A stretch of DNA of 14,557 bases from Candidatus Aenigmatarchaeota archaeon. GTDB taxonomy: Archaea > Aenigmatarchaeota > Aenigmatarchaeia > PWEA01 > JACRMZ01. Under the pieces are notes generated by a model. That model saw only the letters and a list, made by a program, of their open reading frames with translations. It was not told the DNA's origin and did no database searches. The stretch lies in assembly GCA_016219455.1 (NCBI GenBank), contig JACRMZ010000023.1, positions 1-14,557 on the forward strand. Direction: 5' to 3'. Both the position numbers and the translations under genes were made by a program. This document shows, one piece after another, positions 1 to 6,657 of this stretch. Every line of letters begins with the position of its first letter. Position 1 is the stretch's first letter.

Positions 1-677
1 ATTGGTGAAGTTGCAGGGAACCCCTTCCCGTTTAGCGTGTAACCCAGATCGCCGTCACCAATGATAAGTGTATGTTCAACGTCCCAACCGTTGCTTTCTG
101 ATTCTACGATAAACGCTCCTAGGAGGCCTTTTCCTACCTGTATCTCAGCGTTGTGGTGGGAATGGTACATGAAAGTCCCTGGAGCATCGAGGACAGTGAA
201 TTCGTATGTAAACGACTGGTTGGGTTTCACAGGGGGCTGTGTTATGAAAGGCACCCCGTCCATCTCGTTGGGGACATCGACGCCGTGAAAGTGTATGCTT
301 GTGGACTCCGGCAGTTCGTTGTGGAGGATTACGCGTATCTTGTCCCCCTTCCTGACCCGAATCTCAGGGCCCGGTATCTGGCCGTTGTACGCAAATCCCT
401 TGATGAATTTTCCCGGAGAGATTTCCCACCTGACCTCTTTGGACGTAATCTCGAATACCTTTATCCCGTCAACAATCGTTGGCTTGAGTACCTGTCCCCC
501 GAGACCCTCAGTCTTGGCCGGAAATGCCTTGACGCTCTCTTCGTGGTGGAGGTCCATCTCCTCAAATGCCGCCTGCTTGGCGGTGTCCTGGGCAACAGAA
601 CTGGCTTTTTGGTTTCCTTGAACGCAACCTGCAATAAGAACAACAAGAGAAAGCAAAACAATGCCAACGTTTTTCAT
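1..677 (-). CDS. Multicopper oxidase lipoprotein, 3' part outside window
   Basis: Copper oxidase of the laccase/MCO superfamily, probably lipid-anchored on the outer face of the membrane. About 225 residues are in the window and the C-terminal part is lost at the left edge. A hydrophobic leader ends in the lipobox LIAGC (Cys18). The first cupredoxin domain carries the two paired-histidine motifs of the trinuclear copper site: HFHG at about residues 129-132 and HSHH at about 172-175. The type 1 site would lie in the missing C-terminal part, so substrate and 2- versus 3-domain class cannot be judged. The ATG is placed 25 bases from a TATA box, with no Shine-Dalgarno site, as for neighbouring genes. 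It lies 102 bases downstream of nirK on the same strand but has its own promoter. It could oxidise Cu(I) or metals, or serve nitrogen-oxide metabolism like its neighbours; the context does not decide. Confidence 0.88.
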   Translation of the reverse strand, partial: MKNVGIVLLSLVVLIAGCVQGNQKASSVAQDTAKQAAFEEMDLHHEESVKAFPAKTEGLGGQVLKPTIVDGIKVFEITSKEVRWEISPGKFIKGFAYNGQIPGPEIRVRKGDKIRVILHNELPESTSIHFHGVDVPNEMDGVPFITQPPVKPNQSFTYEFTVLDAPGTFMYHSHHNAEIQVGKGLLGAFIVESESNGWDVEHTLIIGDGDLGYTLNGKGFPATSP

Positions 678-697
678 GGTCGTATATCGTATGTTTT

Positions 698-706
698 GTA
701 TATAAG
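698..706 (-). promoter_or_regulatory. TATA box of the multicopper oxidase gene
   Basis: CTTATATAC on the minus strand, centred 25 bases upstream of the ATG at 677. This spacing places the transcription start on the start codon, so the mRNA is predicted to be leaderless. Confidence 0.6.
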
Positions 707-779
707 CTTGGTTTCCAGTCGGATACGTGTTTGTGAAAAATAAACGGAAGTCGGCTTTCGCCTCATCCTTCCATTGAAC

Positions 780-2240
780 TCAGTGCGTTTCTTGCGGAGT
801 CCCTGTCCCGCTGAAGATGCTCTTGTCCTCAGGCCCTGTTGCCTGGATTATTGCAAGAGCGCCCTTGTCTATCGTCCTTGTAAGCGAGTGGTCCACAAGG
901 ATGTAGTTTGCAGGGACGTCTATCTTGAACTCTACTGCAGCTGCGCCGCCTGCCGGAATGAACGTCGTCTGGACGTTCTTGTGCGGGTCGCTGAACGAGC
1001 CTTCCGGGTAGACGGTATCGAATATTTCCCCGATTACATGGAAGCTCGAAGGCTTGAATGCCCCGACTCCTATGTATATCCTTACTTTGTCCCCAACGCT
1101 TGCTTTCATGGCGTTATCGCCTGTCAATGCGCTGGCCTTTCCGTTGAACACATAGTATTCAGGCTGTTCCATCTGCATCTTCTCGAAGCTGAACGCGTGC
1201 ATTCCCTTCTCCCCCCGTTTGCTCGCGGAGTAAATCTCACCCTGCACAACGTAGAACTCCTTGTCCACTTGGGGCAGGCCTTCTTTTGGCTCCACCAATA
1301 TCATTCCGTACATCCCGTTGGATATGTGCGTTGGTATATGCGGAGAGGCGCAGTGGTAGATGTATATCCCGGGGTTAATTGCCCTGAACGTGAAGACTTT
1401 TTCTTCTCCTGGTTTGACTTGTGTGAGGGAAGCTCCTCCGCCCTGGCCAGAAACAGCGTGCAAATCTATTGAGTGCGTCATTGTGCTGTCCCCGTTGTTC
1501 TTCAGGTGGAATTCCACAGTGTCTCCCTCCTTTACCCTGAGCATCGGTCCCGGGACGGTTCCATTGTATGTCCAGTACTTGTATTGTACGCCGTCTGCCA
1601 GTTCCCCGACGACCTCTTTGGTTTCAAGGTAGATTACGACCTTTTCATTCCCGCTTCTCAATATCCTTGGCGGAACATCAGTTGCCTTCCTTACAATGTT
1701 TGCAACCGGACCGCTGTAGCTTGCAGGCGTCGCGCTTGTGTCAGCCTTTGCGTCGGTTTTAGCTTCCGACTTTGAGACGCTCCCTACAGTCACCGTCCCC
1801 TTCATTCCGGCATCAAAGTGCCCTACAATGTGGCATCCTATCTCATACGTGCCCTCCTTGAGGTCTATTATTTCGCTTTCCTTCGATTCCCCTTTTGGCA
1901 CTTCTTCGACTTCAGTTATTATGTTTGCCGCGATTGTCTTTTCATCTTCCGCTGCCTCGGCTTTGCTGACGATGTCCTTTTTTGACGCTTCGTATATCAC
2001 AAGTTCATGCTCAACCGAACCGCCGTTGATCAATATGAACTTCGCTTTTCCTGGATTAAGGTGTATTTCTGCCGGCGTGAACGCGAACTCCTTCGCGTTT
2101 ATTGTGACTACCTGAACGCCATCCACCATTTTCACATACGATGGCAGCGACGTCCCGCTCTGCACGCAGCCTGCGATAATGACGGCCAAAGAAACTAAAA
2201 CAGCTGCGAGCCAACTTCCTCTACCAATTTTTATTTTCAT
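780..2240 (-). CDS. nirK: AniA-type copper nitrite reductase with N-terminal cupredoxin domain
   Basis: Reduces nitrite to nitric oxide at the outer membrane face. Numbering is from the start chosen here (486 aa). Lipobox IIAGC ends at Cys25. Residues 35-154 form a plastocyanin-like domain with type 1 copper ligands His78, Cys136, His141 and Met146. A polar Lys/Ala/Ser-rich linker (about 155-185) follows, then the two-domain reductase. In the reductase, HSIDLH gives His256 (type 1), catalytic Asp259 and His261 (type 2); YHC gives His296 (type 2) and Cys297 (type 1); THISNGM gives His305 and Met310 (type 1); SFHVIGEIFD supplies His401. The stretches NGMYGMILVEPKEGLP and ALTGDNA, from memory, match Neisseria AniA closely. 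All copper and catalytic residues are present. An upstream ATG at 2255 lies too close to the TATA box (2261-2269), so 2240, 25 bases away, is preferred. A membrane protein gene ends 50 bases upstream. Confidence 0.95.
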   Translation of the reverse strand: MKIKIGRGSWLAAVLVSLAVIIAGCVQSGTSLPSYVKMVDGVQVVTINAKEFAFTPAEIHLNPGKAKFILINGGSVEHELVIYEASKKDIVSKAEAAEDEKTIAANIITEVEEVPKGESKESEIIDLKEGTYEIGCHIVGHFDAGMKGTVTVGSVSKSEAKTDAKADTSATPASYSGPVANIVRKATDVPPRILRSGNEKVVIYLETKEVVGELADGVQYKYWTYNGTVPGPMLRVKEGDTVEFHLKNNGDSTMTHSIDLHAVSGQGGGASLTQVKPGEEKVFTFRAINPGIYIYHCASPHIPTHISNGMYGMILVEPKEGLPQVDKEFYVVQGEIYSASKRGEKGMHAFSFEKMQMEQPEYYVFNGKASALTGDNAMKASVGDKVRIYIGVGAFKPSSFHVIGEIFDTVYPEGSFSDPHKNVQTTFIPAGGAAAVEFKIDVPANYILVDHSLTRTIDKGALAIIQATGPEDKSIFSGTGTPQETH

Positions 2241-2260
2241 CCGTAGAAATCCCATCGGGT

Positions 2261-2269
2261 TTATTTAAA
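2261..2269 (-). promoter_or_regulatory. TATA box of nirK
   Basis: TTTAAATAA on the minus strand, centred 25 bases from the ATG at 2240 but only 10 from the ATG at 2255. It therefore decides the start codon and predicts a leaderless nirK transcript separate from the gene upstream. Confidence 0.6.
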
Positions 2270-2290
2270 GGCAACTTTCCAAAAGGATAC

Positions 2291-3451
2291 CTATCTCATC
2301 CGTTTTAGGGTTGAAGTAGCGCCGATTAGAAACAGCGTTGCCGCCACGGAAATCATGGTCAATCCTGTTATACCTAACATTTTATTTCCAAAAGCCAACG
2401 ACGTGAACGTTGCCGTGATTCCCAGCACAGCAAGAGATACAGAGCCTTTGAACTGTAGAGTGATTTCAGGCACTGACGGGATTATTGCAGGCGAGTACAT
2501 GTCTATTACCGCGCCAAACATCATCATTGCCACGAAGCCGTAGAGATTGAGGAATCCGTGGGCCGGGACAAGGTTCGTGTACCCAACTGTAAACAAAAAC
2601 CCGATGAATGCACCAGTGATAACGGATATAGCCGAGAAGGCATATGAATAGAAGCTGGGCTTCCTGTACCTGGACGTGGCAATCATGTAAAGAGCTGACA
2701 GCCCCAGGGCAATTAAGCCGGCTGCTTCCATCAAAGCCCCAAGTGCAAAAGATGCCGTGTTTCCAAAAAAACCGGCCGCAACAAATGCCGGCCCGATGGA
2801 AAGCAAAGCCGCAATTGGCTGAAGGATGTTTCTGGGAACATTGACTTCGGTAAACCTTGGTAATATTGTCATCGAAACGCCCGCTATTGTCCCTGAAATA
2901 AACCCCTGGAGGAGGATGTGATGCGCTGCAGGAACAGGAAACGCTCCAGAATATGCTATTGGGAATATAATCGCGGAAACAAGCCCGTAAATGGGGGCTG
3001 CTATATGCAAGATACCAATGGCTGCAAAGTCGCCAAAGTTACGATCCTTCCTCAGCTCATTTGGATCCTTTTCCAGCAATGACAAGCCAACTGTGGAAAT
3101 GTGGATTATCATCGCGAGTGACCACAGCAGCGAGAAAAGGAAGCGGAAGTCCCAGAAGATGAACGCTCCAAGCGAGCCTGAGAAACAAAGGGAGCCTGAA
3201 AGGGCGGCGACATTTTCCGTGCCGGCAACCTTTATTTTAGCTATCCCATTAAGAAGCATCCTCTGCGTCCCCATTATAAGGAGGGTGAAGCTCCCCATGG
3301 CCACCAGAGGGATAACCCTGTATAGTGAAACCACGCTCACGCCTTTCCAGAGGAGCCACAGCGAACTTGCGAAAAGAAGGAGCATTGATGCAGCCATATG
3401 GTAACGGGCAATCTTCACTTCCCTTGGGACTTCGTGGACGCTTTTCAGCAT
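2291..3451 (-). CDS. 12-TM membrane protein, distant heme-copper oxidase I / NnrS-like
   Basis: A 386-residue polytopic integral membrane protein with about 12 predicted helices, the number found in heme-copper oxidase subunit I and NnrS-like proteins. Histidines lie within or beside helices: His18, His117, His149, the pair His177-His178 opening the sixth helix, and His298 in PAHGFLNLYGFV. The last motif recalls the His-containing helix of NnrS and cbb3-like proteins (His, then LNLxGFV). I do not see a full set of six metal-ligating histidines, so catalytic NO or oxygen reduction is doubtful; heme binding or NO-related accessory function is more likely. It precedes nirK on the same strand by 50 bases, which supports a nitrogen-oxide role by context. 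Assignment to a family is tentative. The start at 3451 sits 24 bases from a TATA box. Confidence 0.75.
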   Translation of the reverse strand: MLKSVHEVPREVKIARYHMAASMLLLFASSLWLLWKGVSVVSLYRVIPLVAMGSFTLLIMGTQRMLLNGIAKIKVAGTENVAALSGSLCFSGSLGAFIFWDFRFLFSLLWSLAMIIHISTVGLSLLEKDPNELRKDRNFGDFAAIGILHIAAPIYGLVSAIIFPIAYSGAFPVPAAHHILLQGFISGTIAGVSMTILPRFTEVNVPRNILQPIAALLSIGPAFVAAGFFGNTASFALGALMEAAGLIALGLSALYMIATSRYRKPSFYSYAFSAISVITGAFIGFLFTVGYTNLVPAHGFLNLYGFVAMMMFGAVIDMYSPAIIPSVPEITLQFKGSVSLAVLGITATFTSLAFGNKMLGITGLTMISVAATLFLIGATSTLKRMR

Positions 3452-3470
3452 GGTTAAGAAAAGAAGCGCA

Positions 3471-3480
3471 GTTTTAAATC
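3471..3480 (-). promoter_or_regulatory. TATA box of the 12-TM membrane protein gene
   Basis: GATTTAAAAC on the minus strand, centred about 24 bases upstream of the ATG at 3451, giving a leaderless transcript. Confidence 0.55.
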
Positions 3481-3487
3481 TAGCTTT

Positions 3488-3587
3488 TATTGGGAAGATG
3501 AATCAGCATGACAAAGAAATTCCCAAGAAAGCCAATTTATGGGGATGGCGCACTTCTGTTCGGAACCAAGTAGGCTCTGCGCCATCC
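3488..3587 (-). ncRNA. Candidate structured RNA or long 5' leader
   Basis: Two hairpins lie in a gene-free stretch. The first has perfect 10-bp arms (3543-3552 with 3578-3587) around 25 bases, inside which GTTC/GAAC and CTT/AAG could pair further. The second has perfect 7-bp arms (3490-3496 with 3520-3526). On the minus strand GATTTAAAGC (3608-3617) is a TATA-like box centred about 25 bases from position 3587, which is the first base of the first stem. This is the spacing used by genes in this window. The RNA could be a separate small RNA of about 100 nt ending before the next TATA box, or a 136-nt structured leader of the membrane protein gene read from a second, upstream promoter. Function unknown; no family recognised. 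Confidence 0.4.
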
Positions 3588-3724
3588 AAATATAATAAGC
3601 ACGCGTTGCTTTAAATCGCAAACGTTTCTCTTTGGAAACTATACGGGTTAAATCCGTTGCCGCCAAAATATTATAAGCGAATTTTAGCATCAAACGAATC
3701 TGGTTCTCAGAGACGCGTTTTTAC

Positions 3725-3742
3725 GGTTTCCTCGAGGAAACC
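3725..3742. promoter_or_regulatory. 18-bp perfect palindrome before the SDR operon
   Basis: GGTTTCCTCGAGGAAACC reads identically on both strands, with no spacer, and ends 18 bases before the first ATG of the SDR gene. A spacer-free palindrome makes a poor RNA hairpin but a good site for a dimeric regulator; a short T-run follows. The tandem winged-helix protein encoded at the end of this operon, or the HxlR-type protein, could bind it. This is inference from position and symmetry only. Confidence 0.45.
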
Positions 3743-3760
3743 TTTTGCTATTAATCGGGT

Positions 3761-4531
3761 ATGGAAGAAAATGTTTTGGATATGTTTGAATTAAACGGCA
3801 AGAAAGCCCTAGTCACAGGCGCTGCCCGTGGCATAGGAAAGGCGATAGCCCTAGCTCTTGCAAAGCAGGGTGCTGATGTCTGCGTCAACGATGTTATCGA
3901 AGGCGAAAATGTTGTCAAGGAAATAAAGTCCACCGGGAGGGATGCGTTCTTTTTCCACGCCGACGTTTCAAAGTCTTCTGAAGTGTCAAAAATGTTCAAC
4001 GAAGCAAGGAAGAGGTGGGGGAAGCTTGACATACTTGTGAACAACGCCGGCATACTGCGCTCAAGCCCGTTTGAATCGATAAGCGAGGAAGAGTGGGACA
4101 ATGTGATTGGCATAAATCTCAAAGGCCAGTTCCTGTGCTCCAGGGAAGCTGTCCGCCTCATGCCGCGGGGGGCAAGGATAATCAACATAGCATCCATAGC
4201 GTCAGGAGGGAGCGGAATCGGATTTCTAGGAATAGCGCACTACACAGCTTCAAAGGGAGCAATTGTGGCGCTAACGGAAAATATGGCAGTCGATCTTGCC
4301 GCGAAGGGCATAAATGTCAACGCTATCGCCCCGGGTGCCGTGGACACGGACATGACTAAGGGGATGCTTGACGATGACAAGTCAAGGAAGGCTTTCCTTT
4401 CCAGGATACCCAAAGGCAGGATAGGGAGGCCCGAAGACATAGCCGCCGTGGCCGTTTTCCTTGCGTCACAGGAAGCCGACTATGTGAACGGCACGGTTAT
4501 ATACGCCGACGGCGGATGGCTTGCATCATAA
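3761..4531 (+). CDS. Short-chain dehydrogenase/reductase (FabG-like)
   Basis: Cytosolic NAD(P)-dependent oxidoreductase of the classical SDR family, 256 aa, normal length. Visible landmarks are the cofactor motif TGAARGIG (19-26), NNAG (94-97), Asn119, catalytic Ser148, Tyr161 and Lys165 (YTASK), the PGAVDTDM loop at about 191-198, and a C-terminal DGGW. The Asn-Ser-Tyr-Lys tetrad is complete, so it should be active; the substrate cannot be predicted. Asp at the end of the second strand (VCVND) leans toward NAD rather than NADP. The first ATG (3761) has no Shine-Dalgarno site; Met8 (3782) gives the more usual SDR N-terminus and lies at leaderless distance from ATTAAT near 3750, so 3782 is a reasonable alternative start. 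It is followed after 13 bases by a small membrane protein, likely one operon. Confidence 0.93.
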   Translation: MEENVLDMFELNGKKALVTGAARGIGKAIALALAKQGADVCVNDVIEGENVVKEIKSTGRDAFFFHADVSKSSEVSKMFNEARKRWGKLDILVNNAGILRSSPFESISEEEWDNVIGINLKGQFLCSREAVRLMPRGARIINIASIASGGSGIGFLGIAHYTASKGAIVALTENMAVDLAAKGINVNAIAPGAVDTDMTKGMLDDDKSRKAFLSRIPKGRIGRPEDIAAVAVFLASQEADYVNGTVIYADGGWLAS

Positions 4532-4544
4532 TCAAGGTGTTTTA

Positions 4545-4898
4545 ATGTCATTAAAGCATATCATCGTTACCGCAGTTTCATTTTCATTAGTCCTTCCTCT
4601 TGCAATGGCAGAGTTAGAAGGTTCGTATATTGATACAACGCTGCACGCCGTTACGGTCGTCTTCTCTCTAGCGCTTTTTGCAGTAGCATTTCTCGCTTAC
4701 AGGAGGCACGAGCGGAATGCCCTCATACCTGTCACAGCGGCATTCTTCCTGTTTGCGTTGAAGCATCTCGTAGAGTTTGTGTTTGTCATGACAAGATTAA
4801 TCAGCAAGGATTTTGAGACATTTGCAGAGCATTCAATAGATCTTTTGATTATGATGCTATTTCTAGCATATCTTGTGAAATCTAAGGTTGCGGAATGA
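4545..4898 (+). CDS. Small four-helix membrane protein
   Basis: A 117-residue hydrophobic protein not assigned to a named family. There are about four membrane segments: an N-terminal one ending in PLAMA that could be a cleavable signal, then roughly 33-51, 60-77 and 97-112. Polar residues in or near the helices include a YRRHER loop and several histidines (in TLHAV, LKHLVE and AEHSID). The start is chosen at 4545 because AAGGTG at 4534-4539 is a good Shine-Dalgarno site five bases upstream; an in-frame ATG at 4521 lies inside the SDR gene. Its stop overlaps the start of the next gene (ATGA), so the two products are probably made together and may interact. Pairs of a small membrane protein and a winged-helix protein are familiar in archaea, where the membrane protein is a suspected sensor partner. 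Confidence 0.72.
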   Translation: MSLKHIIVTAVSFSLVLPLAMAELEGSYIDTTLHAVTVVFSLALFAVAFLAYRRHERNALIPVTAAFFLFALKHLVEFVFVMTRLISKDFETFAEHSIDLLIMMLFLAYLVKSKVAE

Positions 4899-5422
4899 AA
4901 GCCGGCGCGCTTGAAGCTGCGCTTCAGCTGGAATCGAGAAGAAAGGTATTTTCACTGATAATTTCCTCTCCCGGTATCCATCTTCGCGATATTCCGGGAA
5001 AGCTATCGCTTCCACTTGGAGTTGTCCAGTATCACATCAAGTTTCTTGAAGACATCGATGCCATAAAGGCTGAAAGAGAAGCCGGTTACGTGAGGTTCTT
5101 CCCTTCCGGCATGGGTAGAAAGGAAAGGACGGCACTTTCGGCGCTGCGGAACAGGAGCAGGCGGCGGATATTGCTCCACTTGCTTGCCAGCCCGGGAGCC
5201 ACGCATGAAGAGCTGACGCTGAAAATCGGCCTCTCCCCCTCTACTGTATCGTGGCACCTGAAGAAGCTTGAGGAATCGGGGATTATCACGCTTGACAACG
5301 AAAGCAAGAACACTGCCTACAGGATAAATGACCGCGATGTCATTATCAGGATGGTCATTGCCTACAGGGAAAGCTTTTTCGACAAACTCATTGAAAACTT
5401 TGTTTCCATGTGGGACGTTTAG
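4895..5422 (+). CDS. Tandem winged-helix transcription regulator
   Basis: Predicted DNA-binding protein of 175 aa with two ArsR/MarR-like winged-helix domains. The first spans about residues 15-72, with a recognition helix around GVVQYHIKFLE; the second spans about 86-146, with around PSTVSWHLKKLEESGII. A short helical tail (150-175) could dimerise or contact a partner. The double winged-helix architecture is common in euryarchaeal and related genomes. I see no cysteine cluster or ligand domain, so the signal would have to arrive through a partner, most simply the membrane protein whose gene overlaps it by four bases. Possible targets are its own operon, preceded by an 18-bp palindrome, or the copper genes on either side. 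These targets are inferred from position only. Confidence 0.85.
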   Translation: MKAGALEAALQLESRRKVFSLIISSPGIHLRDIPGKLSLPLGVVQYHIKFLEDIDAIKAEREAGYVRFFPSGMGRKERTALSALRNRSRRRILLHLLASPGATHEELTLKIGLSPSTVSWHLKKLEESGIITLDNESKNTAYRINDRDVIIRMVIAYRESFFDKLIENFVSMWDV

Positions 5423-5535
5423 TACATGCATAGAACTGCAACTTATCCAATGCATCAAACGGCTTTAAACAGGCTTTTTGTGGCAGTGATTTATGTAATT
5501 TACGTATTTTATGGTTTCGTTATTTTAATATACTG

Positions 5536-5546
5536 ATTATATAATA
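5536..5546 (+). promoter_or_regulatory. Promoter and Shine-Dalgarno site of the two-domain cupredoxin gene
   Basis: ATTATATAATA centred near 5541 would start transcription near 5567, leaving a 15-base leader with GGTGAT (5571-5576) before the ATG at 5582. This gene therefore departs from the leaderless pattern. The surrounding 159-bp gap (5423-5581) is AT-rich and shows no gene. Confidence 0.5.
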
Positions 5547-5567
5547 CAGTTATCGAACAAAATTAAA

Positions 5568-5604
5568 GTTGGTGATTTCAAATGGAAAGACGAAATGCAG
5601 TTTT
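5568..5604 (+). repeat. Leader repeat, copy 1 (37 bp)
   Basis: Covers the Shine-Dalgarno site, start codon and first codons of the two-domain cupredoxin gene. It matches 6621-6657, in the same place in the next gene, at 36 of 37 positions (the difference is CGA versus CAA, changing Arg to Gln). Confidence 0.85.
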
Positions 5605-6556
5605 ATTAAGGTTTTTGGTTGTTGCTCTAGTGGTCTTTGTTGCAGGGTGTGCCAGTCAGCCAGGGACTACGACTACCACCAGTATCCCTGATGGGGAATC
5701 CCATGAGTTTACGCATGCAGACATAACTGGCGGGATGTATGTGGCAAACGGAGAAGACATCGTGCAAAAGGCAAAGGATTCAGGTGCAGTGTGGGAAGAG
5801 GTCCGCATAACGCTGGAGGAGTTTAAATTCAACCCCAAGGAGATTGTTTTGGAAGCGGGAAAGCCGTACAAGCTGGTGTTTGAAAACACAGGAAAAGTGA
5901 AGCACGAGTTCGCGGCAGTCGACTTTTTCCGTTCCGCCGCATTCAGGAAAGCAGAGGATAAATATGGCGAAATAAAGGCGCCGTTTCCGACAGAAGTCGA
6001 GGTGTTTGCAGGGGAAGATGTGGAGATTTTCCTTATACCCCTTATACCCGGAACATATGACTTGCTATGCGAGATAGAAGGCCATCGTGAAGCAGGAATG
6101 TCCGGGACCATAAAGGAGGTGGGAAAAACTCCCAAATCCGTCGTTCTTGCAGACATGTCAAAAGGCAACTGGGTGCAAAACGGCGAGGAGCTTGTGAAAA
6201 GCGCCAAAGATGCCAAGAAAGAGTGGAAAACGATAAGAATCGATATGAGCGACTTTCGCTTCGACCCAAAGGGCATAACGCTCAAGAAGGGCGAGCCTTA
6301 CAAGATAGAGCTTGTTAACAGCGGTGAGGAGAAGCACGAGTTCTCAGCTGATGAGTTCTTCGGTACGGCTGCTCTCAGAAAAGTTGATGATGGTTCGGTG
6401 GAATTTAAGTCTGTGCGCTTGGATGAAGTCGAGGTACTGATAGGCAAGCAGATAGACATATACCTGATACCGACCAAAATCGGGACGTTCGGGATGGAAT
6501 GTGCGCTTCCTGGCCACAAAGAGAAGGGGATGTCCGGGACAATAACAGTAGAGTAA
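5582..6556 (+). CDS. Two-domain blue-copper lipoprotein (tandem cupredoxins)
   Basis: Predicted membrane-anchored electron carrier of 324 aa. The leader ends in lipobox VAGC (Cys23), followed by a Thr/Ser-rich spacer. Two cupredoxin units follow with type 1 ligands His108, Cys163, His168, Met173 and His252, Cys307, His312, Met317. The two sets are exactly 144 residues apart, and the whole unit, including a preceding helical segment (ANGEDIV / QNGEELV), is repeated without gaps at about 45% identity (61 of 135 counted by eye). Each unit has a segment after the first histidine, beginning with paired phenylalanines (FFRSAAFRK in the first), typical of the HEF...FF plastocyanin-like family. Both sites look intact. 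Next downstream, 78 bases on, is a single-domain cupredoxin gene with the same leader sequence. Likely partners are NirK, the multicopper oxidase or a membrane oxidase; which one is unknown. Confidence 0.92.
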   Translation: MERRNAVLLRFLVVALVVFVAGCASQPGTTTTTSIPDGESHEFTHADITGGMYVANGEDIVQKAKDSGAVWEEVRITLEEFKFNPKEIVLEAGKPYKLVFENTGKVKHEFAAVDFFRSAAFRKAEDKYGEIKAPFPTEVEVFAGEDVEIFLIPLIPGTYDLLCEIEGHREAGMSGTIKEVGKTPKSVVLADMSKGNWVQNGEELVKSAKDAKKEWKTIRIDMSDFRFDPKGITLKKGEPYKIELVNSGEEKHEFSADEFFGTAALRKVDDGSVEFKSVRLDEVEVLIGKQIDIYLIPTKIGTFGMECALPGHKEKGMSGTITVE

Positions 6557-6571
6557 TGGAAGACCGGGGTT

Positions 6572-6584
6572 GGGGTTAAACCCC
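6572..6584 (+). terminator. GC-rich hairpin after the two-domain cupredoxin gene
   Basis: GGGGTTAAACCCC, a 13-base inverted repeat 16 bases after the stop, followed by a C-run. The preceding AAGACCGGGG recurs after the next cupredoxin gene. No T-run follows, so it may stabilise the 3' end or attenuate read-through rather than terminate. Confidence 0.4.
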
Positions 6585-6620
6585 CTCCCCCCATATGGTG
6601 CAAACATACAATAAGGTTAG

Positions 6621-6657
6621 GTTGGTGATTTCAAATGGAAAGACAAAATGCAGTTTT
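6621..6657 (+). repeat. Leader repeat, copy 2 (37 bp)
   Basis: Second copy of the sequence at 5568-5604, containing GGTGAT, the ATG at 6635 and the first codons. No clear TATA box precedes it, so this gene may rely on read-through from the gene upstream. Confidence 0.85.

Larger units (their letters stand above)
3452..3760. other. Intergenic region between divergent units
   Basis: A 309-bp stretch with no convincing gene. It separates the minus-strand copper block from the plus-strand SDR operon. It holds, left to right: the TATA box of the membrane protein gene, two hairpins and a further minus-strand TATA box (candidate RNA), an imperfect palindrome with arms ACGG/CCGT at 3643-3657, an AT-rich ATTATAAG (about 3669-3676) usable as a TATA box in either direction, and an 18-bp perfect palindrome at 3725-3742. 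A 68-codon minus-strand reading frame covers part of it, but its predicted product resembles nothing and it would cover both the hairpins and the TATA box. Confidence 0.6.

Noticed and set aside
1..677. A second nirK copy
   Set aside because: The HFHG and HSHH pairs are the trinuclear-site motifs of multicopper oxidases, not the HxxDxH and YHC motifs of NirK.
774..1472. 232-codon plus-strand frame opposite nirK
   Set aside because: It is a shadow of the strongly supported nirK reading frame; its Cys/Arg/His-rich composition comes from antisense codons.
3543..3587. Minus-strand GTTCCGAACAGAAGT resembles the loop of 5S rRNA
   Set aside because: The whole structure spans only 45 bases; the second 5S arm, the long terminal stem and other conserved bases are missing, so the likeness is probably chance.
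3487..3693. 68-codon minus-strand reading frame
   Set aside because: It covers the hairpins and TATA boxes, has no plausible start signal and its product has no recognisable features.
6557..6634. An independent promoter for the single-domain cupredoxin gene
   Set aside because: CATATG and ACATACAATAAG are the only AT-rich motifs and neither fits a TATA box at a usable distance; read-through from upstream is simpler.
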